64,000 bases of DNA from CAWEWH01 sp963812775 (GCA_963812775.1 CAWEWH010000005.1:1054001-1118000), one strand, 5' to 3'. Positions 37,100 to 46,497 are shown, counted from the stretch's first letter. Notes: a model not told the origin generated them from the letters alone. Program-made: numbers and translations.

Positions 37100-37177
37100 G
37101 CACCCGTAGCTCAGCTGGATAGAGCGTTGCCCTCCGAAGGCAGAGGTCACAGGTTCGAAATCCTGTCGGGTGCGCCA
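37100..37177 (+). tRNA. tRNA-Arg (CCG anticodon) with one extra base in the T-loop
   Basis: The acceptor stem GCACCCG/CGGGTGC, the D-arm AGCTCAGCTGGATAGAGC, the anticodon stem TTGCC/GGCAG with loop CTCCGAA, and an encoded CCA are all normal. The T-arm reads ACAGG-TTCGAAAT-CCTGT, a loop of eight instead of the invariant seven; the expected form is TTCGAAT. The extra A (37158-37160) is either a sequence error or makes the gene defective. Confidence 0.92.
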
Positions 37178-37179
37178 CT

Positions 37180-37465
37180 TCCATATAGCGCTGCGAACGC
37201 CAACAACCGCCGATTCTACGCCCGCGGCGGCGACAAGTGTCCGTAGCAGTTCGGTTTTCGTGCCGAGGATACGGATTTCGCTCGGATCGACGACCTCGAC
37301 GCGTTGCGCGAGCGCCCGCAAATGGTCCCGCCGATAGGTTCCATCCTCGTTCCGCAGCTTGCGTCGAGCGGCTAGCGCGAACCGCCGCAAACCGTCCGGC
37401 GTGATAGCGGGCCCGAGTCGCTCCACCATCGCCACCGTGCTGGAGAAGGAAGGCCGGCAGCCTTT
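37180..37465 (-). pseudogene. Remnant of a site-specific recombinase (serine-recombinase C-terminus)
   Basis: On the minus strand, starting near 37465, the frame encodes FSSTVAMVERLGPAITPDG, then RRFALAARRKLRNEDGTYRR, DHLRALAQRVEV and IRILGTKTELLRTLVAAAG. This is the typical end of large serine recombinases (FARMMREKL...YLRLLVDRVEV...I.G.K..L). No catalytic domain is present and the frame runs on into the tRNA without a proper end. A recombinase tail directly beside a tRNA gene suggests a decayed integrative element. Confidence 0.6.
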
Positions 37466-37526
37466 GGGAAATTGAAGTTGAGCGAGCCGACACCTATCTC
37501 GCGCAGAGAGAGTCCTCTCCGCACGC

Positions 37527-38216
37527 ATGAGCGCCATCATGATTGCGAAGATGCTGCTGCAGTCGCTCCTCGGGGCCGTCTTCCTTGCGGCGGTGCTGTT
37601 TATTCCCGCAGGCGATGTGGCATGGCCGGAAGGGTGGGCCTATCTCCTCCTCTTCTCCACGTGCAGCTTCGCCACCGGTCTTTGGCTCTCGAAGACCGAT
37701 CCCGCGCTTTTGACCGCGCGGATGCGCTCGCCGCTCGCAGCCGAGCAGAGGCCTCGCGACCGCGCTATCGTGGCGCTCATCTATCTCGTGTGCTTTGCGT
37801 GGTTCGTGATCATCGCTCTCGACGCGCGGCGGTTTGGCTGGTCGGAAGTCCCTGTTTGGCTAGAAGCCGCCGGCGCAGCGCTCGTTGTTTGGGCGTTCTG
37901 GGGCTGGATCACGGTCCTACGCGCCAACAGCTTTGCGGCGACGACGATCAGCGTGGCGGAAGAGCGGAACCAGACCGTCATTTCGACGGGCCCTTACGCC
38001 CTCGTGCGCCACCCGATGTACGCTTATGTGCTCCCGTTCGCGGTCGGCACGTGCCTTATGCTTGGATCGCTCTGGGGCCTTGTTGGGCTCGTTCCCATGC
38101 TCGTCTTGTTGGCGGCGCGAACGCTCGGCGAAGAAGCCGTGCTGAAGAAGGGGCTGCCAGGCTACCATGATTATGCGCAGCGTGTGCGCTATCGCCTGCT
38201 GCCCGGCGTCTGGTGA
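37527..38216 (+). CDS. Isoprenylcysteine carboxyl methyltransferase (ICMT) family membrane protein
   Basis: 229 residues with five to six hydrophobic segments. The C-terminal half carries the family core: GPYALVRHPMYAYVLPFAVG and RTLGEEAVLKKGLPGYHDYAQRVRYRLLPGVW, where the RHPxY and EE motifs bind S-adenosylmethionine. Bacterial members methylate unknown membrane-associated substrates. It may form a unit with the S9 peptidase 115 bp downstream. Confidence 0.85.
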   Translation: MSAIMIAKMLLQSLLGAVFLAAVLFIPAGDVAWPEGWAYLLLFSTCSFATGLWLSKTDPALLTARMRSPLAAEQRPRDRAIVALIYLVCFAWFVIIALDARRFGWSEVPVWLEAAGAALVVWAFWGWITVLRANSFAATTISVAEERNQTVISTGPYALVRHPMYAYVLPFAVGTCLMLGSLWGLVGLVPMLVLLAARTLGEEAVLKKGLPGYHDYAQRVRYRLLPGVW

Positions 38217-38331
38217 GAAGGGGCAAGTCTGCTGCGACGCCAATGGTTCCTCCGCACTCAAACCCATCCGGTTGTTATTCCGTCGGACGATACCAATATC
38301 AACTCATCCTCCATCTCATCCGGGAGGCGTC

Positions 38332-40398
38332 ATGCCGGTGCTCGATCCGCGTCCAACGATTGAAGCGCCCGATGATGATCCCTATCTCTGGCTCGAAGAG
38401 ATCGAGGGCGGTCGCGCGATCGCATGGGTCGAGGCGCAGAATGCGGCGACCTTGCGGCGCTTCGCCGATGCGCAATTTGCGGCCGACCGCATCCTGCTCA
38501 AAGCCATCTTCAACCGGCCCGACAACATCCCTTACCCCTATCGACGTGGCGGGCAGATACTCAACGTTTGGCAGGACGAAGCCCATCCGCGCGGCCTGTG
38601 GCGATCAACGTCGCTCGCAAGTTTTCGCAGCGAAACGCCAGCCTGGGACGTGCTCCTCGATCTCGACGCGCTCGCCACTCAAGAAGGCGAAGACTGGGTG
38701 TGGCAAGGCGGAGCGACGCTGCCGCCCGCGCACGAGCGAGCCATCATTTACTTGTCGCGCGGAGGCAGCGACGCAGTCGTGCTGCGCGAATTCGATCTCT
38801 CGTCACGCGAGTTCGTGCCGGACGGTTTCTACGTGCCGGAATCCCACAGCGACATCGTCTGGCTCGACCGCGACACGCTGCTGCTGTCGTCATCCCTGGG
38901 TGCCGGAATGGCGACCCGTTCCGGCTTGGCGCGAACTGTGCGGCTGTGGCGGCGGGGGACTGATCCCCTGACGGCGCAGGTCATCTTCGAAGCGCGTAAA
39001 GATTCAGTGGTTGCCGTGGTCGAGGTCGACCGAGACGCGCCGCGGGAACGTGTGTGGTTCATCGAGCACACGAGCAATCTTCACGCAACCCACTGGTTGG
39101 GCGACCGGAGCGGACCCAAATTGCGCATCGACGCTCCGAGCGATGCGTGGGGTGCAGTGGATCGGGACTGGCTCGCGCTGAAACCACGGACCGCCTGGAC
39201 GGTTGGCGGAAAGACCTATACGCCGGACACCGTCGTCGGGATTTCGCTTGCGGCATTTCTCGCCGGCGTCCGCAATTTCACGACGCTGTTCCAGCCCAAC
39301 GGTCGGCGCGCGCTGCAAGGCCTCTTCTGGTGCGGCGGACGGCTCATTCTATCGATTCTCGATGATCTCAAGCCAGTATTCGAGCAGTTGAAGCCCTCGG
39401 CGGACGGATGGTCGCGCGAGAGCATCTCGGGTCTGCCTGATCTTGGCACCGTCTCTGCCTGGCCCTTCGATATTCGACCTGAGGAATCGAATGGCGATCT
39501 CCTGGCCGTCACTCAAGACCCCGTGACCCCGCCATCATTGTTTCTCGTCGAGCCGGGCGCCGCACCGCAGGTGTTGAAGCGCACGCCACAAGCTTTCGAC
39601 GCAAGTGGACTGGTCGTCACCCGCCACGAAGCTGCATCGGCCGATGGCACGTCTATTCCCTACATTCAGGTCGGGCCGCCCGGAGAGAGCGGGGAGGCGC
39701 CGGTTCATCTCTACGGCTACGGCGGGTTCGGTATTTCGATGACGCCTTGGTACGATTCTGCGCTCGGCAAGTTGTGGCTCGAGCGCGGCGGCACCGGTGT
39801 CATCGCGCATATCCGCGGCGGACGCGAATTCGGCTCGGCTTGGTACGAGGCCGCGCGCCGCGAAGGCAGGCGCCTTGCCCACGACGACTTCGCCGCCGTC
39901 GCCGCCGATCTTGTCCGACGCGGGGTCACGCGCCCCGGCCGCATCGCCGCTACCGGCGCATCGAACGGCGGCCTCCTCATCGCCAACATGCTCACCCGCT
40001 ATCCGGAGCGTTTTGGTGCGCTGTTCTGCGCCATCCCGGTCATCGACATGCGACGCTTTGCGAAGCTGCTCATCGGCCCGGCACTGATCGACGAGTTCGG
40101 CGACCCCGACGATCCGCGGGATTGGAAATTCCTCGCCGGCATTTCCGCCTACCACGCCGCGGCGCCCGGCAAGACCTATCCCCCGATCCTCATTGCGACG
40201 AGTCGCCGAGATGATCGCGCCCATCCCGGCCATGCCCGCAAGATGGCGGCAAAGCTTCAGGCGATGGGATATCAAGCCCACTTCTACGAACCAGCCGCCG
40301 GCGGTCACGCCTTGGGAAAGGACAATGACGAGCAGGCGACCCACATGTCGCTCGCCTATGGCTTCCTGCGCCGTGGCATCGGTTGGGGGCCGGATTGA
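38332..40398 (+). CDS. Prolyl-oligopeptidase family (S9) peptidase
   Basis: 688 residues. An N-terminal beta-propeller (about 60-420) starts with DDPYLWLEEIEGGRAIAWVEAQN, typical of S9A. The alpha/beta hydrolase part has YGYGGFGISMTPWYD, GGREFGSAWYEAARR, nucleophile Ser in GASNGGLLIANML, Asp in TSRRDDR and His in GGHALGKD. It cleaves short peptides after Pro. No signal peptide, so probably cytosolic. ATG at 38332 has GGGAGG upstream. Base composition is a little less GC-rich than in neighbouring core genes. Confidence 0.92.
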   Translation: MPVLDPRPTIEAPDDDPYLWLEEIEGGRAIAWVEAQNAATLRRFADAQFAADRILLKAIFNRPDNIPYPYRRGGQILNVWQDEAHPRGLWRSTSLASFRSETPAWDVLLDLDALATQEGEDWVWQGGATLPPAHERAIIYLSRGGSDAVVLREFDLSSREFVPDGFYVPESHSDIVWLDRDTLLLSSSLGAGMATRSGLARTVRLWRRGTDPLTAQVIFEARKDSVVAVVEVDRDAPRERVWFIEHTSNLHATHWLGDRSGPKLRIDAPSDAWGAVDRDWLALKPRTAWTVGGKTYTPDTVVGISLAAFLAGVRNFTTLFQPNGRRALQGLFWCGGRLILSILDDLKPVFEQLKPSADGWSRESISGLPDLGTVSAWPFDIRPEESNGDLLAVTQDPVTPPSLFLVEPGAAPQVLKRTPQAFDASGLVVTRHEAASADGTSIPYIQVGPPGESGEAPVHLYGYGGFGISMTPWYDSALGKLWLERGGTGVIAHIRGGREFGSAWYEAARREGRRLAHDDFAAVAADLVRRGVTRPGRIAATGASNGGLLIANMLTRYPERFGALFCAIPVIDMRRFAKLLIGPALIDEFGDPDDPRDWKFLAGISAYHAAAPGKTYPPILIATSRRDDRAHPGHARKMAAKLQAMGYQAHFYEPAAGGHALGKDNDEQATHMSLAYGFLRRGIGWGPD

Positions 40399-40708
40399 AT
40401 GCTAGCACCCTCACGGGGCCATGTCCGCAAGTGGCACATTGCGTCGATCCCGGGATCGACCGACAGGGCTCCTATCGAAGGATAACCGGACATCCCGCGA
40501 AATCGGGAAGCAGCCTCCCATATGGCGTACGCGGGCCGTCGCAGAATTCGTCTGAAATAGATAAATCTTTGCGCCGCTAGCGGTGCCGTCGACATTTGTC
40601 GGAGCGTCGCGTTGCCGGGCAGCTGCTGCGGCTCGATCGGTTTGAGAGCGGTGGCCACGAATGACAGCCGGCGGAGGCCCTGCTGCGGGAGCTGCATGGG
40701 CAGCGTCG
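40399..40708. other. Intergenic stretch, no gene seen
   Basis: 310 bp between the S9 peptidase and the ligase remnant. The sequence is AT-richer near 40545-40575 (ATAGATAAATCTTTGCG). No frame on either strand resembles a protein I know. Confidence 0.35.
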
Positions 40709-40825
40709 TCACTTGTCCTCCCGCAGCCCCTTGGACGACGGGTGCCGCAGCAGCTTGTCGTGCGCCCACCCGCGGTACGCGATCTCGGCGACGAGGTCGG
40801 GGGCGTACCCACACTTGCCGACCAT
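40709..40825 (-). pseudogene. C-terminal remnant of an ATP-dependent DNA ligase (LigD-type)
   Basis: The frame encodes APDLVAEIAYRGWAHDKLLR and HPSSKGLREDK before a TGA at 40709-40711. This is the conserved end of LigD-type ligases (VEVAYxxWTxDGxLRHPSFKGLREDK), the OB-fold tail. The start of the gene and the nucleotidyltransferase motif KxDG are absent. Confidence 0.65.
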
Positions 40826-40836
40826 TGTCCGCACTC

Positions 40837-41054
40837 CTATCCGCCGGCGCCTCGCCCGCTGCGCCATTTGGTGGCATACGGCAGCACGAACATGTACAGA
40901 CCGGTGAGCAGGAGCAAGGCGAGCGGGAGCAGCGGCGAGTAGGATCACCCAGGCGAGAGGTTCGCTCCTGTGCCAAGGCGACGAAGGTGGCGATGACGGC
41001 CACCGTAAAGGCGATGGACAGCCAGCGGTGAATTTGCCGAATCCACTTGCTCAC
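40837..41054 (-). pseudogene. Small membrane protein (two helices), two +1 frameshifts
   Basis: Repaired length is 71 residues: KWIRQIHRWLSIAFTVAVIATFVALAQE, then EPLAWVILLALLPLALLLLTGLYMFVLPYATKWR. Two membrane helices are flanked by charged ends, as in small PepSY-like or DUF-type membrane proteins; the ligand is unknown. Extra bases lie at about 40962 and 40931. The start is GTG at 41052-41054 with a perfect AAAGGAGG six bases upstream. It follows the VOC gene so closely that both are one unit. Confidence 0.6.
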
Positions 41055-41059
41055 GCGAG

Positions 41060-41505
41060 CCTCCTTTGAATCGAGCCGTGCGTATCGCGCATACATCTTG
41101 ACCGCGCCCTCGATCATCTTCCAGCCGTTGCCCGACGGATCGCGGAAGCCGGCGTCCACGCTGCCGTAGCGCGTCCACGGGCTCCTGCGTGAACTCCACG
41201 CCGCGGGCGCGCATCCGGTCGTAGGCGGCGCGGCAGTCGTCGACGACGAGCACGAGCGGCGGCATCGCGCCCTTCGCCACGATCTCGCGCAGAGTCTGCG
41301 CGGTCGCCGCGTCGAGCGTCGGCGGCTGCGGCGTGAACAGGCCGAGCTGGAACGACGGCTGGTCCGGGTGCTGCACCGTGAGCCAGCGGTAGTCGCCGTT
41401 CCGCGCGTCGGTGTGGACGCGGAATCCGAGCTTCTCGACATAGAACTCGAGCGCTTCGTCCTGATCGCGAACGTACAGACCGACTACTCCGACACCTTGG
41501 CTCAT
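41060..41505 (-). pseudogene. VOC (glyoxalase/bleomycin resistance) family protein, at least one +1 frameshift
   Basis: The protein begins MSQGVGVVGLYVRDQDEALE and continues FYVEKLGFRVHTDARNGDYR, a standard VOC beta-alpha-beta entry, then MPPLVLVVDDCRAAYDRMRARGVEF. An extra base at about 41173 breaks it before YGSVDAGFRDPSGNGWKMIE. The true end is unclear, because the restored frame runs on into the next gene without a stop; one more unseen shift would end it at a TGA overlapping the next GTG. The start ATG overlaps the AraC stop (ATGA). Confidence 0.7.
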
Positions 41506-41980
41506 GGGGGACCTCCGTTTCTTCGGAGTCGCTTGTACCGTTGCGCCTCCCGCCGTCGCTTCTCCGAAACTGCGATTGTGAGGTCGGGCCGGTGGGCGGC
41601 GCTGACGAAGCAGGGCGGCACCTGGTCGAGCTCGTGCGAGGCGGCCTTCTCGCGCGCGCGGAGCTCGCCCGGGCTCTCGCCGGTGACGTCGCGGAACATG
41701 CGCCCGAACGTGCCGAGGCTGTTCCAGCCCGTCTGGAACGCGATCTCGATGATCGGCAGGTCCGGTGTCGCGGAGCAGCGCCTTGGCCCGCTCGATGCGC
41801 CGCGTGAGCAGGTAGCGGTGCGGCGGGACGCCGAAGGCCTCCTTGAACGACCGCGCGAAGTGGGCCTCGGAGACGCCGCTCACGCGCGCCAGCCGCTCGG
41901 ACGGGCCACTCCTCGTGCGAGGCGGCGTCCATCCGGTCCTTCGCGCGCAGCAGGCGGCGCAACAGCTCGGGGTCCTGGCT
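41502..41980 (-). pseudogene. AraC-family transcriptional regulator, two +1 frameshifts
   Basis: Repaired, it reads DPELLRRLLRAKDRMDAASH, EEWPVERLARVSGVSEAHFA, RSFKEAFGVPPHRYLLTRRI, then ERAKALLRDT-DLPIIEIAFQTGWNSLGTFGRMFRDVTGESPGE, a complete AraC double helix-turn-helix. Extra bases lie at about 41899 and 41763. The start is uncertain: no ATG precedes DPELL closely, and the first in-frame ATG inside is at 41932. It is a stand-alone DNA-binding domain with a short C-terminal tail and probably controls the VOC gene that it overlaps by four bases. Confidence 0.72.
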
Positions 41981-42191
41981 TGTGCCCTTCTTGTTTGCTC
42001 CCGAGCCCTGTTCCCATGCCCGACCGATCAGATACCCTTGGGCGCGCTGCCCCGCCGGGAAGTGTGGCGCATCCAAGCGTTTGAAATCAATGGCGCTGCG
42101 TCGCGGCGCCATGGCGGGGAGAGATTTCGGACGCGATTTTTTCGGAGTGCTCGGAGGGCCAAAGGAGCGCGGCTCCAACTCTTGTCAAACC

Positions 42192-42933
42192 TCACAACGG
42201 CACGCCCGTCGCCACGGGTGTGCCATGGTTGAAGTAGTTCTCCAGCCGGCCATTGAGCCCGGCAGGACCGCCCTCGAGCGAGACGCTGTCGACCCGCCTG
42301 ATGGTGACTTTCACGGGCAGCCGTCGCAGCAGCGACGCGCGCGGCCGCTTCTTGCCGAACAAGGAGCGCTCGAGGCCCTCGAGCTTCACAAGCAGCACGG
42401 GCTTGTCGGGGTGCTGCTCGATGAGATCGTGCACGCCTGAGAGACGCGGCTCGATCGCAACTTGGTTGCCGTTGCCGATCCGGCCCTCGCAAAACAGCAA
42501 GAGATGATGATCGGCCGCGAGGACCTTGTTCATGATCGACCAGGCCTTCGCAGTGCGGCGCTTGCGCTCCTCGGCCCAGAGCGCTTGCCTGTTTGGATCG
42601 CTGCGCTTCCAGCGCCGCGGTGGCTGCCTCGGACTGCCGAGGCAGATGACGCCGAACAGCTTCATCAGCCACCACTGCTTCCAGTCGGTGTACTCCGCGT
42701 GCCAAGCCGTGGCGCGGATTCGGGCGTGTGGCCAGGCATTGTTCATGAGGAATGGCCCATCGAGGAAGGAGACGTGGTTGGCCACAACGATCGAGCCGCT
42801 CGTGCATGTCAGCGCCTCTTCGCTACCCACGATCTCCACCTTGTAGTTGAGGACGAAGAGCGGCTGGAGCGATGACGTTCCTCAAGCCCGCGCGGGCGAG
42901 CGAGCCCAACGTACGATCGACGGTCTTGATCAT
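42192..42933 (-). pseudogene. Lysophospholipid acyltransferase (PlsC-like), one +1 frameshift
   Basis: Repaired length is 246 residues. The catalytic block is VVANHVSFLDGPFLMNNA (NHxxxxD) and the second is LLLFCEGRIGNGNQ (EGxxxxG-like). An extra base at about 42861 separates the N-terminal MIKTVDRTLGSLARAGLRNV part from LFVLNYKVEIVGSEEA; without the repair the frame could start only at 42839. The fold matches glycerolipid acyltransferases, similar to the acyltransferase domain of Aas. It is a single gene; its promoter should lie near 42950-43060. Confidence 0.72.
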
Positions 42934-43079
42934 GACGGTCCGTCGTGAAAATTATGATGCTGGTCAACCCCCCGCAGGTCTTCCCTAAGAAGGGAACAGG
43001 GGCTGGGAACCGGAGTTCCAACGTCCAAGTGTAAGTGAAATCGAGCTAGAAATTCGGTTCAAGCGCAAGAGGACAGAAC

Positions 43080-43559
43080 ATGGCAATTGCCAAGAACACG
43101 ATCTGCCTATGGTACGACAAGGACGCCGAGGCTGCCGCCCGCTTCTACGCCGAGACTTTTCCCGACAGCTCGGTGAGTGCCGTCCACCGTGCTCCCAGCG
43201 ACTACCCGTCCGGCAAGGCGGGCGACGTGCTGACGGTCGAATTCACCGTCGCCGGCATCCCCTGTCTCGGCCTCAATGGCGGGCCCGCGTTCAAACATAA
43301 CGAAGCCTTCTCGTTCCAGATCGCCACCGACGATCAGCAAGAGACCGACCGCTACTGGAACGCCATCGTCGGCAATGGCGGCCAGGAAAGTGCGTGCGGT
43401 TGGTGCAAGGACAAATGGGGCGTCTCCTGGCAAATCACGCCGCGCGTGCTGACCGAGGCGCTGGCCGCCGGCGGCGATGAAGCAAAACGCGCGTTCGATG
43501 CGATGATGGATATGAAGAAGATCGACGTCGCCGCGATCGAGGCGGCTCGGCGCGGCTGA
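43080..43559 (+). CDS. VOC family protein (PhnB / 3-demethylubiquinone methyltransferase-like)
   Basis: 159 residues. KNTICLWYDKDAEAAARFYAETFPDSSV, FTVAGIPCLGLNGGP and GQESACGWCKDKWGVSWQITPRVL are the hallmark blocks of the PhnB-like family. Most members have no proven activity; the name from ubiquinone synthesis is misleading. The ATG at 43080 is preceded by AGAGGAC. Single gene. Confidence 0.9.
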   Translation: MAIAKNTICLWYDKDAEAAARFYAETFPDSSVSAVHRAPSDYPSGKAGDVLTVEFTVAGIPCLGLNGGPAFKHNEAFSFQIATDDQQETDRYWNAIVGNGGQESACGWCKDKWGVSWQITPRVLTEALAAGGDEAKRAFDAMMDMKKIDVAAIEAARRG

Positions 43560-43775
43560 CGATCCTCGTTTAACCTGAAGCGGCCGCCGTTTCCCGGCAG
43601 CGGAAGTCCGCATTGAGCGGGAAGCAGTCGCCACCGATCAGGGCGATACGACCAGTCGATAGCCTGCATCATGAAGAGCATCCCGGACAGGCGGGGATGG
43701 CTGCCATGCCGCAAGGCAAATTGACAGACGTAGGCCTTGCTGCAAGCTTCCCGCGAAGACGAAGAGGGATGCCGC

Positions 43776-44564
43776 ATGGCTGGGGTGAGCTGGACCGACA
43801 CGAAGCTCGACGCGGTCGGCACGAAGCTGCATGTGATCGCGCGCCGGCAAGGGGCGGCCCGTCGTCGTCCTGCACCACGAGACCGGCACGCTCGACCGCC
43901 TGCCGTTCTACGATGCGCTGGCGGCGCGCTTCGACGTGCTCGTGCCGCATCATCCCGGCTACAGCCGATCGGAGCGGCCGGACTGGATGCGCAGCGCGCG
44001 CGACATGGCCGTCGTCTACCGTGGGCTGCTCAGCGAGCTGAACGTCGAGGACGCCGCGCTGGTCGGCCTCGGTTTCGGCGGCTGGATCGCCGCCGAGATG
44101 GCCAGCATGGCGCCGGCCGATCCGTCGCAACTGGTCCTGGTCGGCGCGATGGGCATCAAGCCGCCGCAGGGCGACATCCTCGATCTCGCCATCACCGGCT
44201 ATATCGACTATGCCCGCGCCGGCTTCCATGACCAGCAGGCGTTCGACCGCGTCTACGGCGCCGAGCCTTCGGCCGACCAGCTCGAGATGTGGGACATCTG
44301 CCGCGAGATGAGCTTCCGCATCGCCTGGAAGCCGTACATGTACAGCCAGACGATGCCGCATCTGCTCGGCGCGGTGCGCGACGCCGGCGCTTGTCGTATG
44401 GGGCGACGACGACAAGGTCGTGCCGATCAGCGCCGGCAAGCGATACGTCGCGGCGCTGCCGAACGCCAGGCTGGAAATCGTCGCCGTCCTGCGGCCATTG
44501 CGTCGACATGGAGAAGCCCGACGCGCTCGCCAGGCTCGTCACCAATTTCATCGGTCGGGAGTAA
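43776..44564 (+). pseudogene. Alpha/beta hydrolase, three +1 frameshifts
   Basis: Repaired length is 261 residues: HVIARGKGRPVVVLHHETGT, FDVLVPHHPGYSRSERPDWM, then a nucleophile elbow GLGFGGWIAAEMA, TPALVVWGDDDKVVPISAGKRYVAAL and CGHCVDMEKPDALARL. The usual nucleophile position in GxGxGG is occupied by Phe (GLGFGGW), so Ser is missing; the typical form is GHSxGG. Asp and His are in place. Extra bases are at about 43845, 44380 and 44486. It is translationally close to the luciferase-like gene (6 bp) and may act on the same compound. Confidence 0.7.
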
Positions 44565-44569
44565 CCGCC

Positions 44570-45818
44570 ATGCACCTGATGTATTTCACCGAGCAGCCGA
44601 TGTCGGCCTATCCGGAACAGGCTGGCCGCGACTTTGGCGCCACCGCGCTGATGTTCCCGAACACGCAACTTCGATCCGGTCGCCGGCTCGCGGCTCTACA
44701 ACAACTACATCGAGCAATACATGCTGGCCGAGGAGGTCGGCATCGACGGCATCATGCTGAACGAGCATCACAACGCGCCGTTCTGCATGCAGGCCAAGGC
44801 CAACATCTTCGCCGGCGATCCTCGCCGGCATGACCAAGAGGACGAAGATCGTCATGCTCGGCAATCCGCTGCCGCTCGCCGAGAACCCGATCCGGCTCGC
44901 CGAAGAGCTGGCGATGATCGACATGATCTCGAAGGGGCGGCTGGTGTCCGGCTTCGTGCGCGGCGGCGGCCAGGAGCAGCTCGCCACCGGCGTCAACCCG
45001 GCCTACAACCGCGAGCGTTTCGAGGAGGCGCACGAGCTGATCGTCAGGGCATGGACCGCAGCCGGGGCCGTTCCGCTTCGAAGGCACGCACTACCAGCAC
45101 CGGGTCGTGAACCCCTGGGCCGTGCCGCTGCAGAAGCCCTATCCGCGCGTGTGGATCCCCGGCGTCATCAGCAAGGAGACGATCATCTGGGCGGCGCAGC
45201 AGCGCTATCCGTATATCGCGCTCAACACGTCGATCGAGCAGACCAAGAAGATCTGGGAGCTCTACGACAGGTCGCCGCGCGAGACGGGCTATGTCAGCGG
45301 CCCGGAGAACCGCGGCTACCTGATCCAGGTGCATGTCTCCGACAGCGAGGAAAAGGCCATCGAGAACGCCAGGCAGTTCCGCTGGATGCAGGGCGAGTTC
45401 ACCGGCCTTGCGCATCCGGTGTGGAGCACGCCGTCGGGCTACGGCTCGCCGTCGAACCGGCGCGCCTTCGTCGAGTTCGCGGCCGGCCGCGCGCAACAAT
45501 CCGCGCGGCATCACCAGCTTCGAGCAGCAGATGGAGGACCTGCGCATCATCGCCGGCACGCCCAAGACCGTGGTGCCGAAACTGAAGCGCATTCTCGAGG
45601 AGACGCGGCCGGGCATTCTGGCGCTGTGGGGCAACGACGGCCGCGTCAGCCAGGAGGACTCGCTCACCTGCATCAGGCTGATTGGCCAGGAGGTGTTCCC
45701 GGCGATCCGCGAGATCGCCAAGAGCCTCGATCTCAAGAGCCCGTTCGAGGCCAACGCGCCGGTCCACATCAAGTATTCGACCGATCTGAAGCCGGGCAGG
45801 GCAGTGGCGGCTGAATAG
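44570..45818 (+). pseudogene. LLM-class (luciferase-like) flavin oxidoreductase, four +1 frameshifts
   Basis: Repaired length is 414 residues. MLAEEVGIDGIMLNEHHNAP, then TKIVMLGNPLPLAENPIRLAEELAMIDMISKGRL and GFVRGGG match the bacterial luciferase family, here the subgroup close to alkanal monooxygenase alpha-like oxidoreductases. Extra bases lie at about 44669, 44814, 45061 and 45494. Removing them gives one continuous frame. The cofactor is probably FMN; an F420-dependent enzyme cannot be ruled out since the F420 locus begins 700 bp downstream. Substrate unknown. Confidence 0.75.
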
Positions 45819-45875
45819 CGTTGCGTGGAGGCCGCGATCGTCCGGTTGCGGCACCAACCGTGGTGAGGCGATGAC

Positions 45876-46397
45876 ATGACGCCCGACGAGCGCTGGGCGC
45901 GCCTGAGCGCGGCCGCGGCTGTCTACATGAATGCGAGCGACGCGGCGGCGGTCGAGGCCGGCCGCCATGTCATCTGGCTGGCGCGCGAGCTCAGCGACTA
46001 TGTCGGGTCGCCGGAGCGCGGCGGCAGGGTCCTGTTCTATGCCCTCGAAATCGCGAGCACCGGCCCGCCGGAATTTCGGCGGGCCCATACCGGTTGGGCA
46101 GCCGTGTCGCCGGCGTCCGACGGCTTCTGGCAGTTCGGGCTGGGGCTGGAACTGGAGCGGGCGCCGCGCGTCTATCCGCGGCTCGTCATTTGCTGGCCGA
46201 TGCGCATTCGTCCGGGGTCGGGCCTCACCGTCCAGATCGGCGCCAACGAGCCGCTCGAGATCAGCCCCGACAAGGGCGGCGAATTCGATCTCGGGCCGTT
46301 GTGCGAAAGGATGTTCCGGCTTTCTGTCGCGGCCGTCGAGCGTGGCTCGAAGGGCGAGGGGCTGCCGCCCGGCTTCGCCATCCTCGTCGATCAATAA
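45876..46397 (+). CDS. Hypothetical protein
   Basis: 173 residues, no family recognised. It is a mixed alpha/beta, acidic protein. Residues around MTPDERWARLSAAAAVYMNA and VEAGRHVIWLARELSDYVGS look helical; the middle has GLGLELERAPRVYPRLVICW. No signal peptide or membrane segment. ATG at 45876; an ATG five bases earlier is followed at once by TGA. A CGCATGATC repeat starts directly after its TAA. Confidence 0.5.
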   Translation: MTPDERWARLSAAAAVYMNASDAAAVEAGRHVIWLARELSDYVGSPERGGRVLFYALEIASTGPPEFRRAHTGWAAVSPASDGFWQFGLGLELERAPRVYPRLVICWPMRIRPGSGLTVQIGANEPLEISPDKGGEFDLGPLCERMFRLSVAAVERGSKGEGLPPGFAILVDQ

Positions 46398-46497
46398 CGC
46401 ATGATCCCGAAAAGTGTGCGCGGTTTTTGGACAAGATCATGCGCAAGCTAGCCGCATGATCCCGAAAAGTGTGCGCGGTTTTCGGACGATCAAGATC
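46398..46497. repeat. Two copies of the CGCATGATC palindrome between convergent genes
   Basis: Unit 1 spans 46398-46444 and begins the base after the hypothetical gene's TAA. Unit 2 starts at 46453 and decays after TTTTCGGACGATC, where the cofD stop (minus strand, 46490-46492) lies inside it. The pair fills the whole gap between the two converging genes and probably works as a bidirectional terminator. Confidence 0.88.
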
